DNA of 6,747 bases from an uncultured Acidocella sp. (lineage in GTDB: Bacteria; Pseudomonadota; Alphaproteobacteria; Acetobacterales; Acetobacteraceae), in contig NZ_CAMIIE010000106.1 of NCBI RefSeq assembly GCF_946222605.1, positions 1-6,747 on the forward strand, written 5' to 3'. Both the position numbers and the translations under genes were made by a program. How positions within the stretch are numbered: position 1 is the stretch's first letter; every line of letters starts with the position of its first letter. Shown piece by piece: positions 1 to 5,809 of this stretch. A model generated the notes under the pieces. The model was not told the DNA's origin. It saw only the letters and a program-made list of their open reading frames with translations, and ran no database searches.

Positions 1-13
1 GAAATTGCTCGCT

Positions 14-55
14 AAAACAAAATTTAGAGCATCAAGCTAAAAGCTTGATGCTCTA
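14..55 (-). terminator. Rho-independent terminator of the GAF-GGDEF gene
   Basis: A perfect inverted repeat, arm TAGAGCATCAAGCT at 25-38 and its exact complement at 42-55, leaves a 3-base AAA loop. Read on the minus strand, the 14-bp stem is followed by AATTTTGTTTTAGC (24 down to 11), a broken T tract. It starts 34 bases after the TAG stop of the minus-strand gene ending at 89, which is where its terminator should be. On the plus strand no T run follows, so I read it as one-directional. The stem is only about 43% GC, unlike the rest of the window, so it could also be one copy of a dispersed palindromic element used as a terminator. Confidence 0.8.
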
Positions 56-88
56 GCTCCTGGGAATTTCCAGGGCAGGCGGGAATTC

Positions 89-1153
89 CTACAGCAGCAC
101 GCTTTCCACCAGATTGCGCCCATTCTCCTTGGCCTGGCGCATCGCCTTGTCGGCGGCGCTGATCAGCAGCGCGGGGGAGGGGGCGATGGTCTTCGCCGCC
201 GCCACGCCGATGCTCACCGTGATCGGCATATCCATCCCCGGCACGCTATGGCGGGCCACCGCCTCGCGAATGCGCTCCGCCACCAGCTTGGAATCGATAA
301 TGCCGGCGCGCAGCAGCACCAGGAAAGTGCCCGCGCCATAACGGCCGATCACATCCACCTCGCGCACACTCTGGCGCAGCCGGGCGGCGACCTCGAACAG
401 CACGGTATCGCCCGCCTGGGTGCCGTAAGTCTCGTTGATCTGGTTCAGATGATCGATATCCACCAGCAGCAGGCTCAGCGGCGAGCCCCGGCTGGCGGCC
501 GCGCATTCCAGATGCGCCAGATCCATGATCACGTTACGCTTCCACATTTGCGTCAACCCGTCGATCGAGTCGCGCCGGGCCAGCGGGTCCTGGGATTTGA
601 TCAGCGATTCCTGGAAAGATCCCTGCATCACCCGGGTCAGTTCGCGTTCGACGATCACCGCCAGGTCGCGGAGCGTGTCCAGCCCGGCGCGGCTGGGGCG
701 GCGCGGCAGCGTATCCATCACGCACAGCGCGCCAACGCAGGAGCGCGCCCCGGCATGAATCGGCTGGCCGGCGTAAAAGCGCACATTCGGGTTGCCCGTG
801 ACCAGCGGATTTTGGGCGAAGCGCTCATCCTGCGTGGTATCGGGGATGATAAGCGGATGATGCGCCTCAATCGTTTTGCCGCAAAAGGACAGCTCGCGCG
901 GAATTTCCGCCATCGGCATGCCGACGCTGGATTTCAGCCATTGCTTGTCGCCGGAGATGAAGCTGATGGTGGCGATCGGCGCCTGCAGCACCCGCGCCGT
1001 CAGCCGGGTGATCCGGTCGAACCGCTCCTCGGCCGGGGTGTAGAGCAGATTGAGGGCGTTGAGATCCTTCAGGCGCTGTGATTCCGCCAGGCTGAGATAC
1101 CCGCCCTCAGGCGTCAGCAAGCTGGACGTCGTCGTCTGTTGGTTCGTCCACAT
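89..1153 (-). CDS. GAF domain protein with degenerate GGDEF domain (GAGTF), probable c-di-GMP receptor
   Basis: A 354-residue soluble protein with no signal peptide or membrane helix. Residues about 40-172 form a GAF sensor domain, with FDRITRLTARVL, the PRELSFCGKTI stretch, and GALCVMD at its end. Residues about 195-354 are a GGDEF domain. The metal-site DID (D232, D234) and the guanine-recognition pair N240 and D249 are kept, as are SIGVA (314-318) and the ADKAMRQAKENGRN tail. The signature loop is G273-A-G-T-F277 in place of GG(D/E)EF, and FK of DIDHFK is LN (236-237), so diguanylate cyclase activity is unlikely. The product-binding I-site RxxD (R264-E-V-D267) lies exactly five residues before the loop. 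By analogy with PelD and other degenerate GGDEF proteins, I infer a c-di-GMP receptor or a regulatory protein. The ATG at 1153 has a weak GAGAG ribosome site. It is monocistronic, with its own terminator. Confidence 0.88.
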   Translation of the reverse strand: MWTNQQTTTSSLLTPEGGYLSLAESQRLKDLNALNLLYTPAEERFDRITRLTARVLQAPIATISFISGDKQWLKSSVGMPMAEIPRELSFCGKTIEAHHPLIIPDTTQDERFAQNPLVTGNPNVRFYAGQPIHAGARSCVGALCVMDTLPRRPSRAGLDTLRDLAVIVERELTRVMQGSFQESLIKSQDPLARRDSIDGLTQMWKRNVIMDLAHLECAAASRGSPLSLLLVDIDHLNQINETYGTQAGDTVLFEVAARLRQSVREVDVIGRYGAGTFLVLLRAGIIDSKLVAERIREAVARHSVPGMDMPITVSIGVAAAKTIAPSPALLISAADKAMRQAKENGRNLVESVLL

Positions 1154-1180
1154 GCGAAGTCTCTCATCGTCCAGAACGGC

Positions 1181-1196
1181 GTTAACACAGCGTTAA
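1181..1196 (-). promoter_or_regulatory. CtrA-like box (TTAA-N7-TTAAC) before the GAF-GGDEF gene
   Basis: Minus-strand TTAACGCTGTGTTAAC matches the alphaproteobacterial CtrA consensus TTAA-N7-TTAAC exactly. It is also a direct repeat of TTAACGC with an 11-base period, about one helical turn, which suits a dimeric response regulator. It lies 28-43 bases before the start codon. Known biology: CtrA controls cell-cycle, motility and c-di-GMP genes in many alphaproteobacteria. The site is seen in the sequence; its binding by CtrA is inferred. If the -10 at 1197-1202 is used, the position suggests repression. Confidence 0.5.
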
Positions 1197-1223
1197 ATTG
1201 TATCGTTTCCGAACGGCTTTCAA
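1197..1223 (-). promoter_or_regulatory. Possible sigma-70-like promoter of the GAF-GGDEF gene
   Basis: On the minus strand TTGAAA (1223-1218) and TACAAT (1202-1197) resemble -35 and -10 hexamers and lie 44-70 bases before the ATG at 1153. The spacer is only 15 bases, shorter than the preferred 17, so this is a weak call. The -10 directly abuts the TTAA-N7-TTAA box at 1182-1196, so a protein bound there would cover the expected transcription start. Confidence 0.3.
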
Positions 1224-1442
1224 GGACCAACTCGTTTGCTCTGACGTTTTTTTGGCCTGATAAAACCTGCATCACGCGGATGTGAATGTAGTCTGCACGC
1301 GGAAGTTTTCAGTGCGCGATGCGATTTCCACTGGATGGCGGCGCGGCGGGCGCGCCTGCATCTTATGTCGCGCTTGCCGCGAAAATTGAGCCGGACCGCG
1401 CGGCCGCCTCAAAACCGAGACAGGCGAGGTGCGCGGCAGATA

Positions 1443-1457
1443 TTAACGGTAGGTTAA
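1443..1457 (+). promoter_or_regulatory. Second CtrA-like box (TTAA-N7-TTAA)
   Basis: TTAACGGTAGGTTAA is a second exact TTAA-N7-TTAA sequence in the same intergenic region, 247 bases from the first along the window. It sits just beyond the terminator of the reductase operon and about 290 bases upstream of the GAF-GGDEF start. No gene is seen on the plus strand to its right, so its target is unclear: a distal promoter for the GAF-GGDEF gene, an unannotated transcript, or chance. Confidence 0.35.
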
Positions 1458-1484
1458 TCGTCTTTCATCAAACCGGACCGCGCG

Positions 1485-1515
1485 AAAAACCACCCGCGCC
1501 GATTCACAGCGCGGG
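1485..1515 (-). terminator. Rho-independent terminator after the aldo/keto reductase gene
   Basis: On the minus strand a perfect 7-bp GC stem CCCGCGC (1515-1509) and GCGCGGG (1499-1493) closes a 9-base loop and is followed by TGGTTTTT (1492-1485). It begins 19 bases after the stop codon of the reductase gene. This is the normal form and position of an intrinsic terminator, and it separates the redox pair from the GAF-GGDEF gene. Confidence 0.75.
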
Positions 1516-1534
1516 GAGGGGGCGGGGTCGTCGG

Positions 1535-2488
1535 TCAGGCGCTGGCTTCATCCAGCGCCGCGATGCTGTCCTTATCCAGCTCAAGCGCCGCCGCGCGGAT
1601 CAGCGACTGCATCTGGCTCAGGCTGGTGGCGCTGGCAATCGGCGCGGTGATGCCGGATTTCTCCCGGCACCAGGCAATCGCCACCTCGGAGGGTGCGGCG
1701 CCAATCCGTTGCGCCTGCGCCAGCAACGCCGCGATCACCGCCTTGCCCTTGTCCGTCGCCAGATATTTTTTCGCGCTCTCTCCGCGCCGGCCGACGCAAT
1801 CCGCCTCGCTCTTGTACTTGCCGCTGAGGAAGCCGGCGGCCAGGGCGAAGTAATTGATCGCCCCCACCTCCTCGGCGATGCAGAGCGATTGCAGCTCCGC
1901 CTCGAAGGCCGGGCGCTCCATCAGGTTATAGAGCGGCTGCAGGCTTTCATAACGCGGCAGGTTATTCGCCTTGGCCACATCCAGCGCCGCCTTCAGCCGC
2001 GGCGCTGTGTAGTTGGAAGCGCCGATGGCCTTCACCTTGCCTTGTTTGATCAGCTCGGCGAACGCCCCCAGCGTCTCCTCCAGCGGCGTCTGCGGATCAT
2101 CCTGATGCGCCTGGTAGAGATCGATATAATCCGTCTGCAACCGGGTCAGCGACGCCTCGACGGCGGCGAAAATCCGCGCCTTGGACAGGCTGGCCGGATG
2201 ATGGCCCATCGCCATGCCGACCTTGGTGAGGATTTTCACCTGGGAGCGGTTTTTGCGCTCCTTCATCCAGGCGCCGATGATCGCCTCGCTCTCCCCACCC
2301 TCATGCCCCTCGACCCAGGTGGAATACATATCCGCCGTGTCGATCGCGTTCAGCCCGCCCTCCAGCGCGGCATCCAGCAGATCGAGCGAGGTTTTGATAT
2401 CCGCGGTCCAGCCGAAGACATTGCCGCCCAGAACCACGGGCGGCAGCGCCAGGCCGGAGCGGCCGAGCATTTTGGTGGGAAGCGCCAT
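1535..2488 (-). CDS. Aldo/keto reductase
   Basis: A 317-residue cytosolic (alpha/beta)8-barrel oxidoreductase of the aldo/keto reductase superfamily, predicted to reduce aldehydes or ketones with NADPH. The full catalytic tetrad is visible, numbered from the ATG at 2488: D50 (AIDTADMY), Y55, K89 (ILTKVG) and H128 (LYQAHQDD). The GASNY strand (156-160), SLQPLYNL and YFALAAGFLSGKY are typical of the YajO/Tas-like branch. Length is normal for the family. The substrate cannot be read from the sequence. It lies 3 bases after the stop codon of the alcohol dehydrogenase gene, so the two are surely cotranscribed, and it ends the operon at the terminator 1485-1515. A TTG at 2491, directly before the ATG, is an alternative start that adds one residue. 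GGAAGGA (2504-2498) is 9 bases from the ATG and 6 from the TTG, so the start is uncertain by one codon. Confidence 0.93.
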   Translation of the reverse strand: MALPTKMLGRSGLALPPVVLGGNVFGWTADIKTSLDLLDAALEGGLNAIDTADMYSTWVEGHEGGESEAIIGAWMKERKNRSQVKILTKVGMAMGHHPASLSKARIFAAVEASLTRLQTDYIDLYQAHQDDPQTPLEETLGAFAELIKQGKVKAIGASNYTAPRLKAALDVAKANNLPRYESLQPLYNLMERPAFEAELQSLCIAEEVGAINYFALAAGFLSGKYKSEADCVGRRGESAKKYLATDKGKAVIAALLAQAQRIGAAPSEVAIAWCREKSGITAPIASATSLSQMQSLIRAAALELDKDSIAALDEASA

Positions 2489-2491
2489 CAA

Positions 2492-3502
2492 TCAGAATCC
2501 TTCCAGCACGATCTTGCCCATCGTCATCCCCGATTCCAGGGCGGCATGGGCACGGATCAGGTTTATCGCGTTGATGGGGCCGTAATTCTCGGTCATCGTC
2601 GTCTTCAACGTGCCGTTATCGACGAGATGCGCGATGGCCTCCAGCGTGCGGTGCTGCACGCTCATGTCATGTGTGTGCAAAAGCCCGCGTGTGAAGACAT
2701 ATTCGGTATGCAGCGTCGCACTTTTACGGATCAGCGGCGAAACATTCAGCTCGCCGGCATTGGATTCGATGATGCCGACCGCCCCTTCCGGCGCCAGCAG
2801 CTCGACCAGCTTGTGGAAATGCTGCTTCACATGCGCGACGCAGAAAATATGGCCGGGCGGGTTGAGGCCGGCCTGCAAAATCTGCGCGCCGAGATCATGC
2901 TGATGATTGACGATATGGTGCGCGCCGAGGCTGCGGCACCATTCCGCCGTCTCCGGCCGCGAGGCGGTGGCGATGATGGTCATGTCGGTCAACTGTGCGG
3001 CGAGCTGAATGGCCATCGAGCCAACCCCGCCGCCGGCCCCCACCACCAGCATGGTGCCGCCATGCGGCTGGTCGCGCGGGATGCGGAAACGCTCGAACAG
3101 CATCTCCCAGGCGGTCAGCGCCGTCAGCGGCAGCGCCGCGGCCTGGGCGAAGCTCAAGCTTTTCGGCTTGTGGCCGACGATGCGGTCATCGACGAGCTGG
3201 AACTCGGCATTGCTGCCCTGGCGGTCCGGCACGCCGGCATAGAACACCTCATCGCCGACCGAGAAATTCTGCACTTCGGGGCCGATGGCGCGCACGATGC
3301 CGGCGGCGTCATAGCCCAGCACGCGCGGCTCGCCCAACGGCTCGGCCGATTGGCGGATCTTGGTATCGACCGGGTTGACCGAAACCGCCTTGATCTCGAC
3401 CAGCAGGTCATGATGCCGGGGTACCGGCACCGGCAGATCGACATCCTGCAACGCATCCATGGAGGTAATCGGGCGGGCATGGGTAAAGGCAACGGCTTTC
3501 AT
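2492..3502 (-). CDS. Zinc-independent MDR-family alcohol dehydrogenase / quinone oxidoreductase-like protein
   Basis: A 336-residue medium-chain dehydrogenase/reductase. The N-terminal GroES-like domain (about 1-125) carries VKAVSVNPVDTKIR-type and LGYDAAGIV (62-70) signatures. The Rossmann domain (about 126-270) has VVGAGGGVGSMAIQLA (153-168), the NADPH-binding glycine motif. The positions of the catalytic zinc ligands in true alcohol dehydrogenases are not cysteines here (NPVD replaces GxCGxD), so the enzyme should work without zinc, like quinone oxidoreductases. It fits best the subfamily annotated as zinc-binding alcohol dehydrogenase family protein (TIGR02817 type, from memory). Known members reduce quinones or enones; the true substrate here is unknown. 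It is the first gene of a two-gene unit with the aldo/keto reductase. The start ATG at 3502 is preceded by a weak AGAGAAAG. Confidence 0.92.
   Translation of the reverse strand: MKAVAFTHARPITSMDALQDVDLPVPVPRHHDLLVEIKAVSVNPVDTKIRQSAEPLGEPRVLGYDAAGIVRAIGPEVQNFSVGDEVFYAGVPDRQGSNAEFQLVDDRIVGHKPKSLSFAQAAALPLTALTAWEMLFERFRIPRDQPHGGTMLVVGAGGGVGSMAIQLAAQLTDMTIIATASRPETAEWCRSLGAHHIVNHQHDLGAQILQAGLNPPGHIFCVAHVKQHFHKLVELLAPEGAVGIIESNAGELNVSPLIRKSATLHTEYVFTRGLLHTHDMSVQHRTLEAIAHLVDNGTLKTTMTENYGPINAINLIRAHAALESGMTMGKIVLEGF
2498..2504 (-). promoter_or_regulatory. Ribosome binding site of the aldo/keto reductase gene
   Basis: Minus-strand GGAAGGA lies inside the last codons of the upstream dehydrogenase gene. 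It is one of the clearest Shine-Dalgarno sequences in the window and serves either the ATG at 2488 (9-base spacing) or the TTG at 2491 (6-base spacing). Confidence 0.6.
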
Positions 3503-3538
3503 GGGACGACTTTCTCTTCAGTTGGCCTGCTAGACATT

Positions 3539-3555
3539 GATATTTAAGACATATC
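3539..3555. promoter_or_regulatory. Palindrome GATAT-N7-ATATC in the leader of the dehydrogenase gene
   Basis: GATAT (3539-3543) and ATATC (3551-3555) form an inverted repeat with a 7-base spacer inside the only AT-rich stretch between the metallopeptidase gene and the dehydrogenase gene. The site is 37-53 bases upstream of the dehydrogenase ATG, a usual operator position. GACAT is also repeated at 3533-3537 and 3548-3552. I could not place a convincing -35/-10 pair here. A dimeric repressor of a redox-sensing family is possible, but no regulator gene lies in the window. Confidence 0.35.
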
Positions 3556-3572
3556 CGAGGTTACATTTGAAC

Positions 3573-4280
3573 TCATGCGCCGATGCGCAACAGCCCCGCC
3601 CCCTCGCTGGCCAGCCATGCGGTGGCGGCTTGCCTGTGCGGGGTGAGGGTTTCGGTCAGCGCCCAGAAATGCGGGCCGTGATTCATATGGCGCAGATGCG
3701 CGACCTCATGCGCCACCACATAATGCTGCACAGGCTCGGGCGCGCAGATCAGCCGCCAGCAAAAGGCCAGCGTGCCATCCGGCGCGCAGCTTCCCCAGCG
3801 CGAGCGTGTGTCCTTGATCCGCACGATCTTCGGCCGCAGCCCGGCCTCGCGGGCGATCTCGGCGGCCATCGCGGTCAAACGCTGCCGGGCCAGGCGCTTC
3901 AGGCAGTCCGCAACCCGGCGGGCGAGAAACTCCGCCTCGCCGGTAACGATGATCCGCCCCTCCTCGATCCAGGCGCCGCCGCGCCCTTCCGGGCGATGCA
4001 AGATCTCATGCGGCACGCCATGCACCGGCACCAGCGCGCCGGGGGTCAGGCGCAAAGGCTGAGGCATGGCTTCCAGCTTCTCATTCACCCAGGCCTCATG
4101 CGCATGCAGCAGCGCCAGCCCGGCGCGGCGCGAGGCGCGCATCGGCAGCGTGATCACCACCCCCTGGGCCGGGTCCACCCGCAGCGAAATCCGCTTCGCC
4201 CGGGCCGAACGCTTGAAGGCAACGGCGATCAGCGCCCCCTGCACGGGGACCAGTTCCGTGGTGAGGGGCTCTTGGCTCAT
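3573..4280 (-). CDS. YgjP/SprT-like M48-type zinc metallopeptidase (DUF45)
   Basis: A 235-residue cytosolic protein of the YgjP-like DUF45 metallopeptidase family. The zinc site is H191-E-V-A-H195 followed by H201 in MNHGPHFW, giving two histidines, the catalytic glutamate and the third ligand. The family mark SRWGSC is at 160-165, in the usual spacing before HExxH. The N-terminal part (about 20-75) has the RISLRVDP / VVITLP / HEAWVNEKL pattern of the family. There is no signal peptide. The reaction and substrate are not established for this family, though the fold implies peptide-bond hydrolysis. The ATG at 4280 overlaps the stop of the preceding ycgN-like gene by ATGA (4280-4277), so translation is probably coupled; no good ribosome site is seen. 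Length is normal. Confidence 0.92.
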   Translation of the reverse strand: MSQEPLTTELVPVQGALIAVAFKRSARAKRISLRVDPAQGVVITLPMRASRRAGLALLHAHEAWVNEKLEAMPQPLRLTPGALVPVHGVPHEILHRPEGRGGAWIEEGRIIVTGEAEFLARRVADCLKRLARQRLTAMAAEIAREAGLRPKIVRIKDTRSRWGSCAPDGTLAFCWRLICAPEPVQHYVVAHEVAHLRHMNHGPHFWALTETLTPHRQAATAWLASEGAGLLRIGA

Positions 4281-4729
4281 GCGCGCCGGCGCCGTGGCAT
4301 CTGCCCCGGCCAGTCCACGATATGGTCTTCCAGCTGCCCGGCCTGGCGCTCATCCAGGCAGCGCCCGGCGACCGACGCCCCGGCCTCGATCACGCTCTGC
4401 GCCCGGCCCGAGCGCAAAGGATGCCAGGCCGGGAGATCCTTGCCCTCATGCACCAGCCGATAGGCGCAGCTCGGCGGCAGCCAGTCCATTGTCTCCAGCT
4501 TCTTCGGCGTCAGCTTCACGCAATCCGGCACCAGCGATTTGCGGTTGGCATAATCCCGGCAGCGCGCGGTGTTCACATTCAGCAGCCGGCAGGCGACATT
4601 GGTGAAGGCGATTTCGTCTGTATCCTCGTCGCGCAATTTATGCAGGCAGCAGCGCCCGCAGCCATCGCAGAGCGACTCCCACTCCGCCCGGCTCATCTGC
4701 GCCAACGTTTTGTCACGCCAAAATCCCAT
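4277..4729 (-). CDS. YcgN family cysteine-cluster protein (UPF0260, CxxCxxCC)
   Basis: A 150-residue protein that opens with FWRDKTLAQM, then AEWESLCDGCGRCC (C21, C24, C27, C28) and HKLRDEDT, the signature of the YcgN/UPF0260 family. Further cysteines are at 47, 57, 70, 88 and 114. The CxxCxxCC motif is thought to bind a metal or Fe-S centre, and the family belongs to a wider group that includes FliB-like flagellin methylases; its own role is unknown. The start at 4729 was chosen because the family begins just before FWR. The reading frame stays open far upstream, but that part is antisense to the transglycosylase gene. It is divergent from that gene across a 117-base GC-rich gap where I found no convincing promoter hexamers. 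It overlaps the metallopeptidase gene by 4 bases. The C-terminal PRRRRA is basic. Confidence 0.92.
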   Translation of the reverse strand: MGFWRDKTLAQMSRAEWESLCDGCGRCCLHKLRDEDTDEIAFTNVACRLLNVNTARCRDYANRKSLVPDCVKLTPKKLETMDWLPPSCAYRLVHEGKDLPAWHPLRSGRAQSVIEAGASVAGRCLDERQAGQLEDHIVDWPGQMPRRRRA

Positions 4730-4846
4730 GCCGCCAGCATACAGGAGCGCACCGCGCCGCGCCATGCCGCCCGCTTCATGACAAGTTGTGCAGGCGCGCG
4801 CCGGCCCCGTTGCGGCGGCGCGGCATCGCATGGCACACTCGCTTCC

Positions 4847-5809
4847 ATGTTCAGACGCATGATGTTGGCGGGGCTTGGCAGCGCTTTGGTGTTGCCGCAG
4901 GCGGGCAGGGCGGCACAGCCTTTCCCGGAATTTCTGGCGCAGCTGCAGGCGCGCGCGCGCGCGGCGGGGATCCCCGAGCGGATCGTCATGGCCAGCACCG
5001 GCAGCCTCACCCCCAACCAGGATGTGATCAAGCTCGACCATCACCAGGCCGAATTCACCCTGACCTGGGCGCAATATTCCAGCCGGGTGCTGAGCCAGAC
5101 CCGCATCGCCAATGGCCAGGCGAAATACGCGCAAGCGCGCAGCCTGCTCGCCGCCATCACCAGCCGCTATGGCGTTTCCGCCGATGTGATGCTGGGCATC
5201 TGGGGGCTGGAGACGAATTTCGGCGCCAACCAGGGCGATTTCAACGTGATCGACGCGCTGACCACCCTGGCCTGGGACCGCCAGAGCCATTATTTCGGCA
5301 CTGAGGTGATCAAGGCGATGACCATCGTGGCGCGCGGCGATGCGCCGGTCGCCAATCTGCTGGGCTCCTATGCCGGCGCCATGGGGCAGCCGCAATTCAT
5401 GCCCAGCACCTATCTCACCACCGCCGTCTCTTTCTCCGGCCAGGGCGCGCCGGATATCTGGAATTCCGATGCCGATGCCCTGGCCTCGATGGCGAATTAC
5501 CTCGCCAAGGCCGGCTGGCAGGCGGATGCGCCCTCTTCCGAACCGGTGCTGGCCCCAGCCAGTTTCAACGCGGCGCTGGCCGGGCGCGAAAACATGCGGA
5601 CCATCGGCTATTGGGAGAAGCTTGGCGTGCAGCGCCTGCCCGGCGCCCCCGGGCTCTCCGCCGCCACCCCGGCCGCCTTGCTGCTGCCCGACGGCGCCGG
5701 CGGCCAGGCCTTTTTGGTCTATGAAAATTTCAAGGCGATCCGGCGCTATAACCCGTCCGATTTTTACGCGCTCGCGGTCGGTGCGCTGGGGCGGATGATC
5801 CTGTCATGA
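4847..5809 (+). CDS. Lytic murein transglycosylase, MltB-like (GH103)
   Basis: A 320-residue periplasmic enzyme predicted to cleave the MurNAc-GlcNAc bond of peptidoglycan, forming 1,6-anhydro ends. Residues 1-23 are a signal sequence with a hydrophobic core and a small-residue end near GRA-AQ. Its start, MFRRMMLAGL, carries twin arginines and could use Tat. The catalytic domain covers about 25-315, with the catalytic glutamate E122 in GIWGLETNFG and the family motif GSYAGAMGQPQFMPSTY at 173-189. FLVYENFKAIRRYNPSDFYALAVG ends the domain. It lacks the C-terminal peptidoglycan-binding domain found in some relatives and has no lipobox, so it is expected to be soluble. The ATG at 4847 was chosen because it gives the signal peptide; upstream codons are open but antisense to the ycgN-like gene. 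No clear ribosome site. It overlaps the next gene by ATGA. Confidence 0.93.
   Translation: MFRRMMLAGLGSALVLPQAGRAAQPFPEFLAQLQARARAAGIPERIVMASTGSLTPNQDVIKLDHHQAEFTLTWAQYSSRVLSQTRIANGQAKYAQARSLLAAITSRYGVSADVMLGIWGLETNFGANQGDFNVIDALTTLAWDRQSHYFGTEVIKAMTIVARGDAPVANLLGSYAGAMGQPQFMPSTYLTTAVSFSGQGAPDIWNSDADALASMANYLAKAGWQADAPSSEPVLAPASFNAALAGRENMRTIGYWEKLGVQRLPGAPGLSAATPAALLLPDGAGGQAFLVYENFKAIRRYNPSDFYALAVGALGRMILS

Larger units (their letters stand above)
1154..1534. other. 381-base intergenic region without a gene
   Basis: This region separates the start of the GAF-GGDEF gene from the stop of the aldo/keto reductase gene; both are transcribed leftwards. It is clearly richer in A and T near 1180-1270 than the coding DNA. 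It holds a candidate promoter (1197-1223), two TTAA-N7-TTAA boxes (1182-1196 and 1443-1457) and the terminator of the reductase operon (1485-1515). It also holds short direct repeats: GAACGGC at 1174-1180 and 1211-1217, CACGCGGA at 1273-1280 and 1296-1303, and CCGGACCGCGCG at 1391-1402 and 1473-1484. Short open frames, such as 52 codons on the minus strand from 1272, lack ribosome sites and resemble nothing known. A small RNA cannot be excluded, since about 260 bases lie between the two regulatory zones. Confidence 0.6.

Noticed and set aside
62..89. Near-repeat GGGAATTTCC and GGGAATTCC, and the imperfect dyad CCTGGGAATTTCCAGG
   Set aside because: Short, with no T tract and no promoter nearby, between a stop codon and its terminator; likely chance.
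248..1081. A 277-codon open frame on the plus strand
   Set aside because: Antisense to the GAF-GGDEF gene, with low-complexity composition and no recognisable motif.
1246..1253. T run as a plus-strand terminator tail
   Set aside because: No stable hairpin precedes it and no plus-strand gene ends there.
1114..1272. A 52-codon minus-strand open frame starting with ATG at 1272
   Set aside because: No ribosome site, it overlaps the GAF-GGDEF start in another frame and spans the candidate promoter and TTAA box; the C-terminus is a basic low-complexity run.
1319..3547. A 742-codon open frame on the plus strand
   Set aside because: It runs antisense across two clear oxidoreductase genes, is rich in Arg, His and Gln, and shows no domain. 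It is a codon-bias shadow of GC-rich DNA.
3537..4463. A 308-codon open frame on the plus strand
   Set aside because: Antisense to the metallopeptidase gene, whose HExxH and RWGSC motifs settle the coding strand.
4779..4814. TTGTCA/TTGTGC hexamers between the divergent genes as -35 elements
   Set aside because: Neither strand has a fitting -10 at 16-18 bases; the sequence there is almost pure G and C.
4322..4846. Upstream extension of the transglycosylase reading frame
   Set aside because: This part is antisense to the well-supported ycgN-like gene, and the signal peptide begins at 4847.
4730..5395. Upstream extension of the ycgN-like reading frame
   Set aside because: It is antisense to the transglycosylase; the family N-terminus (FWRDKTL) begins right after 4729.
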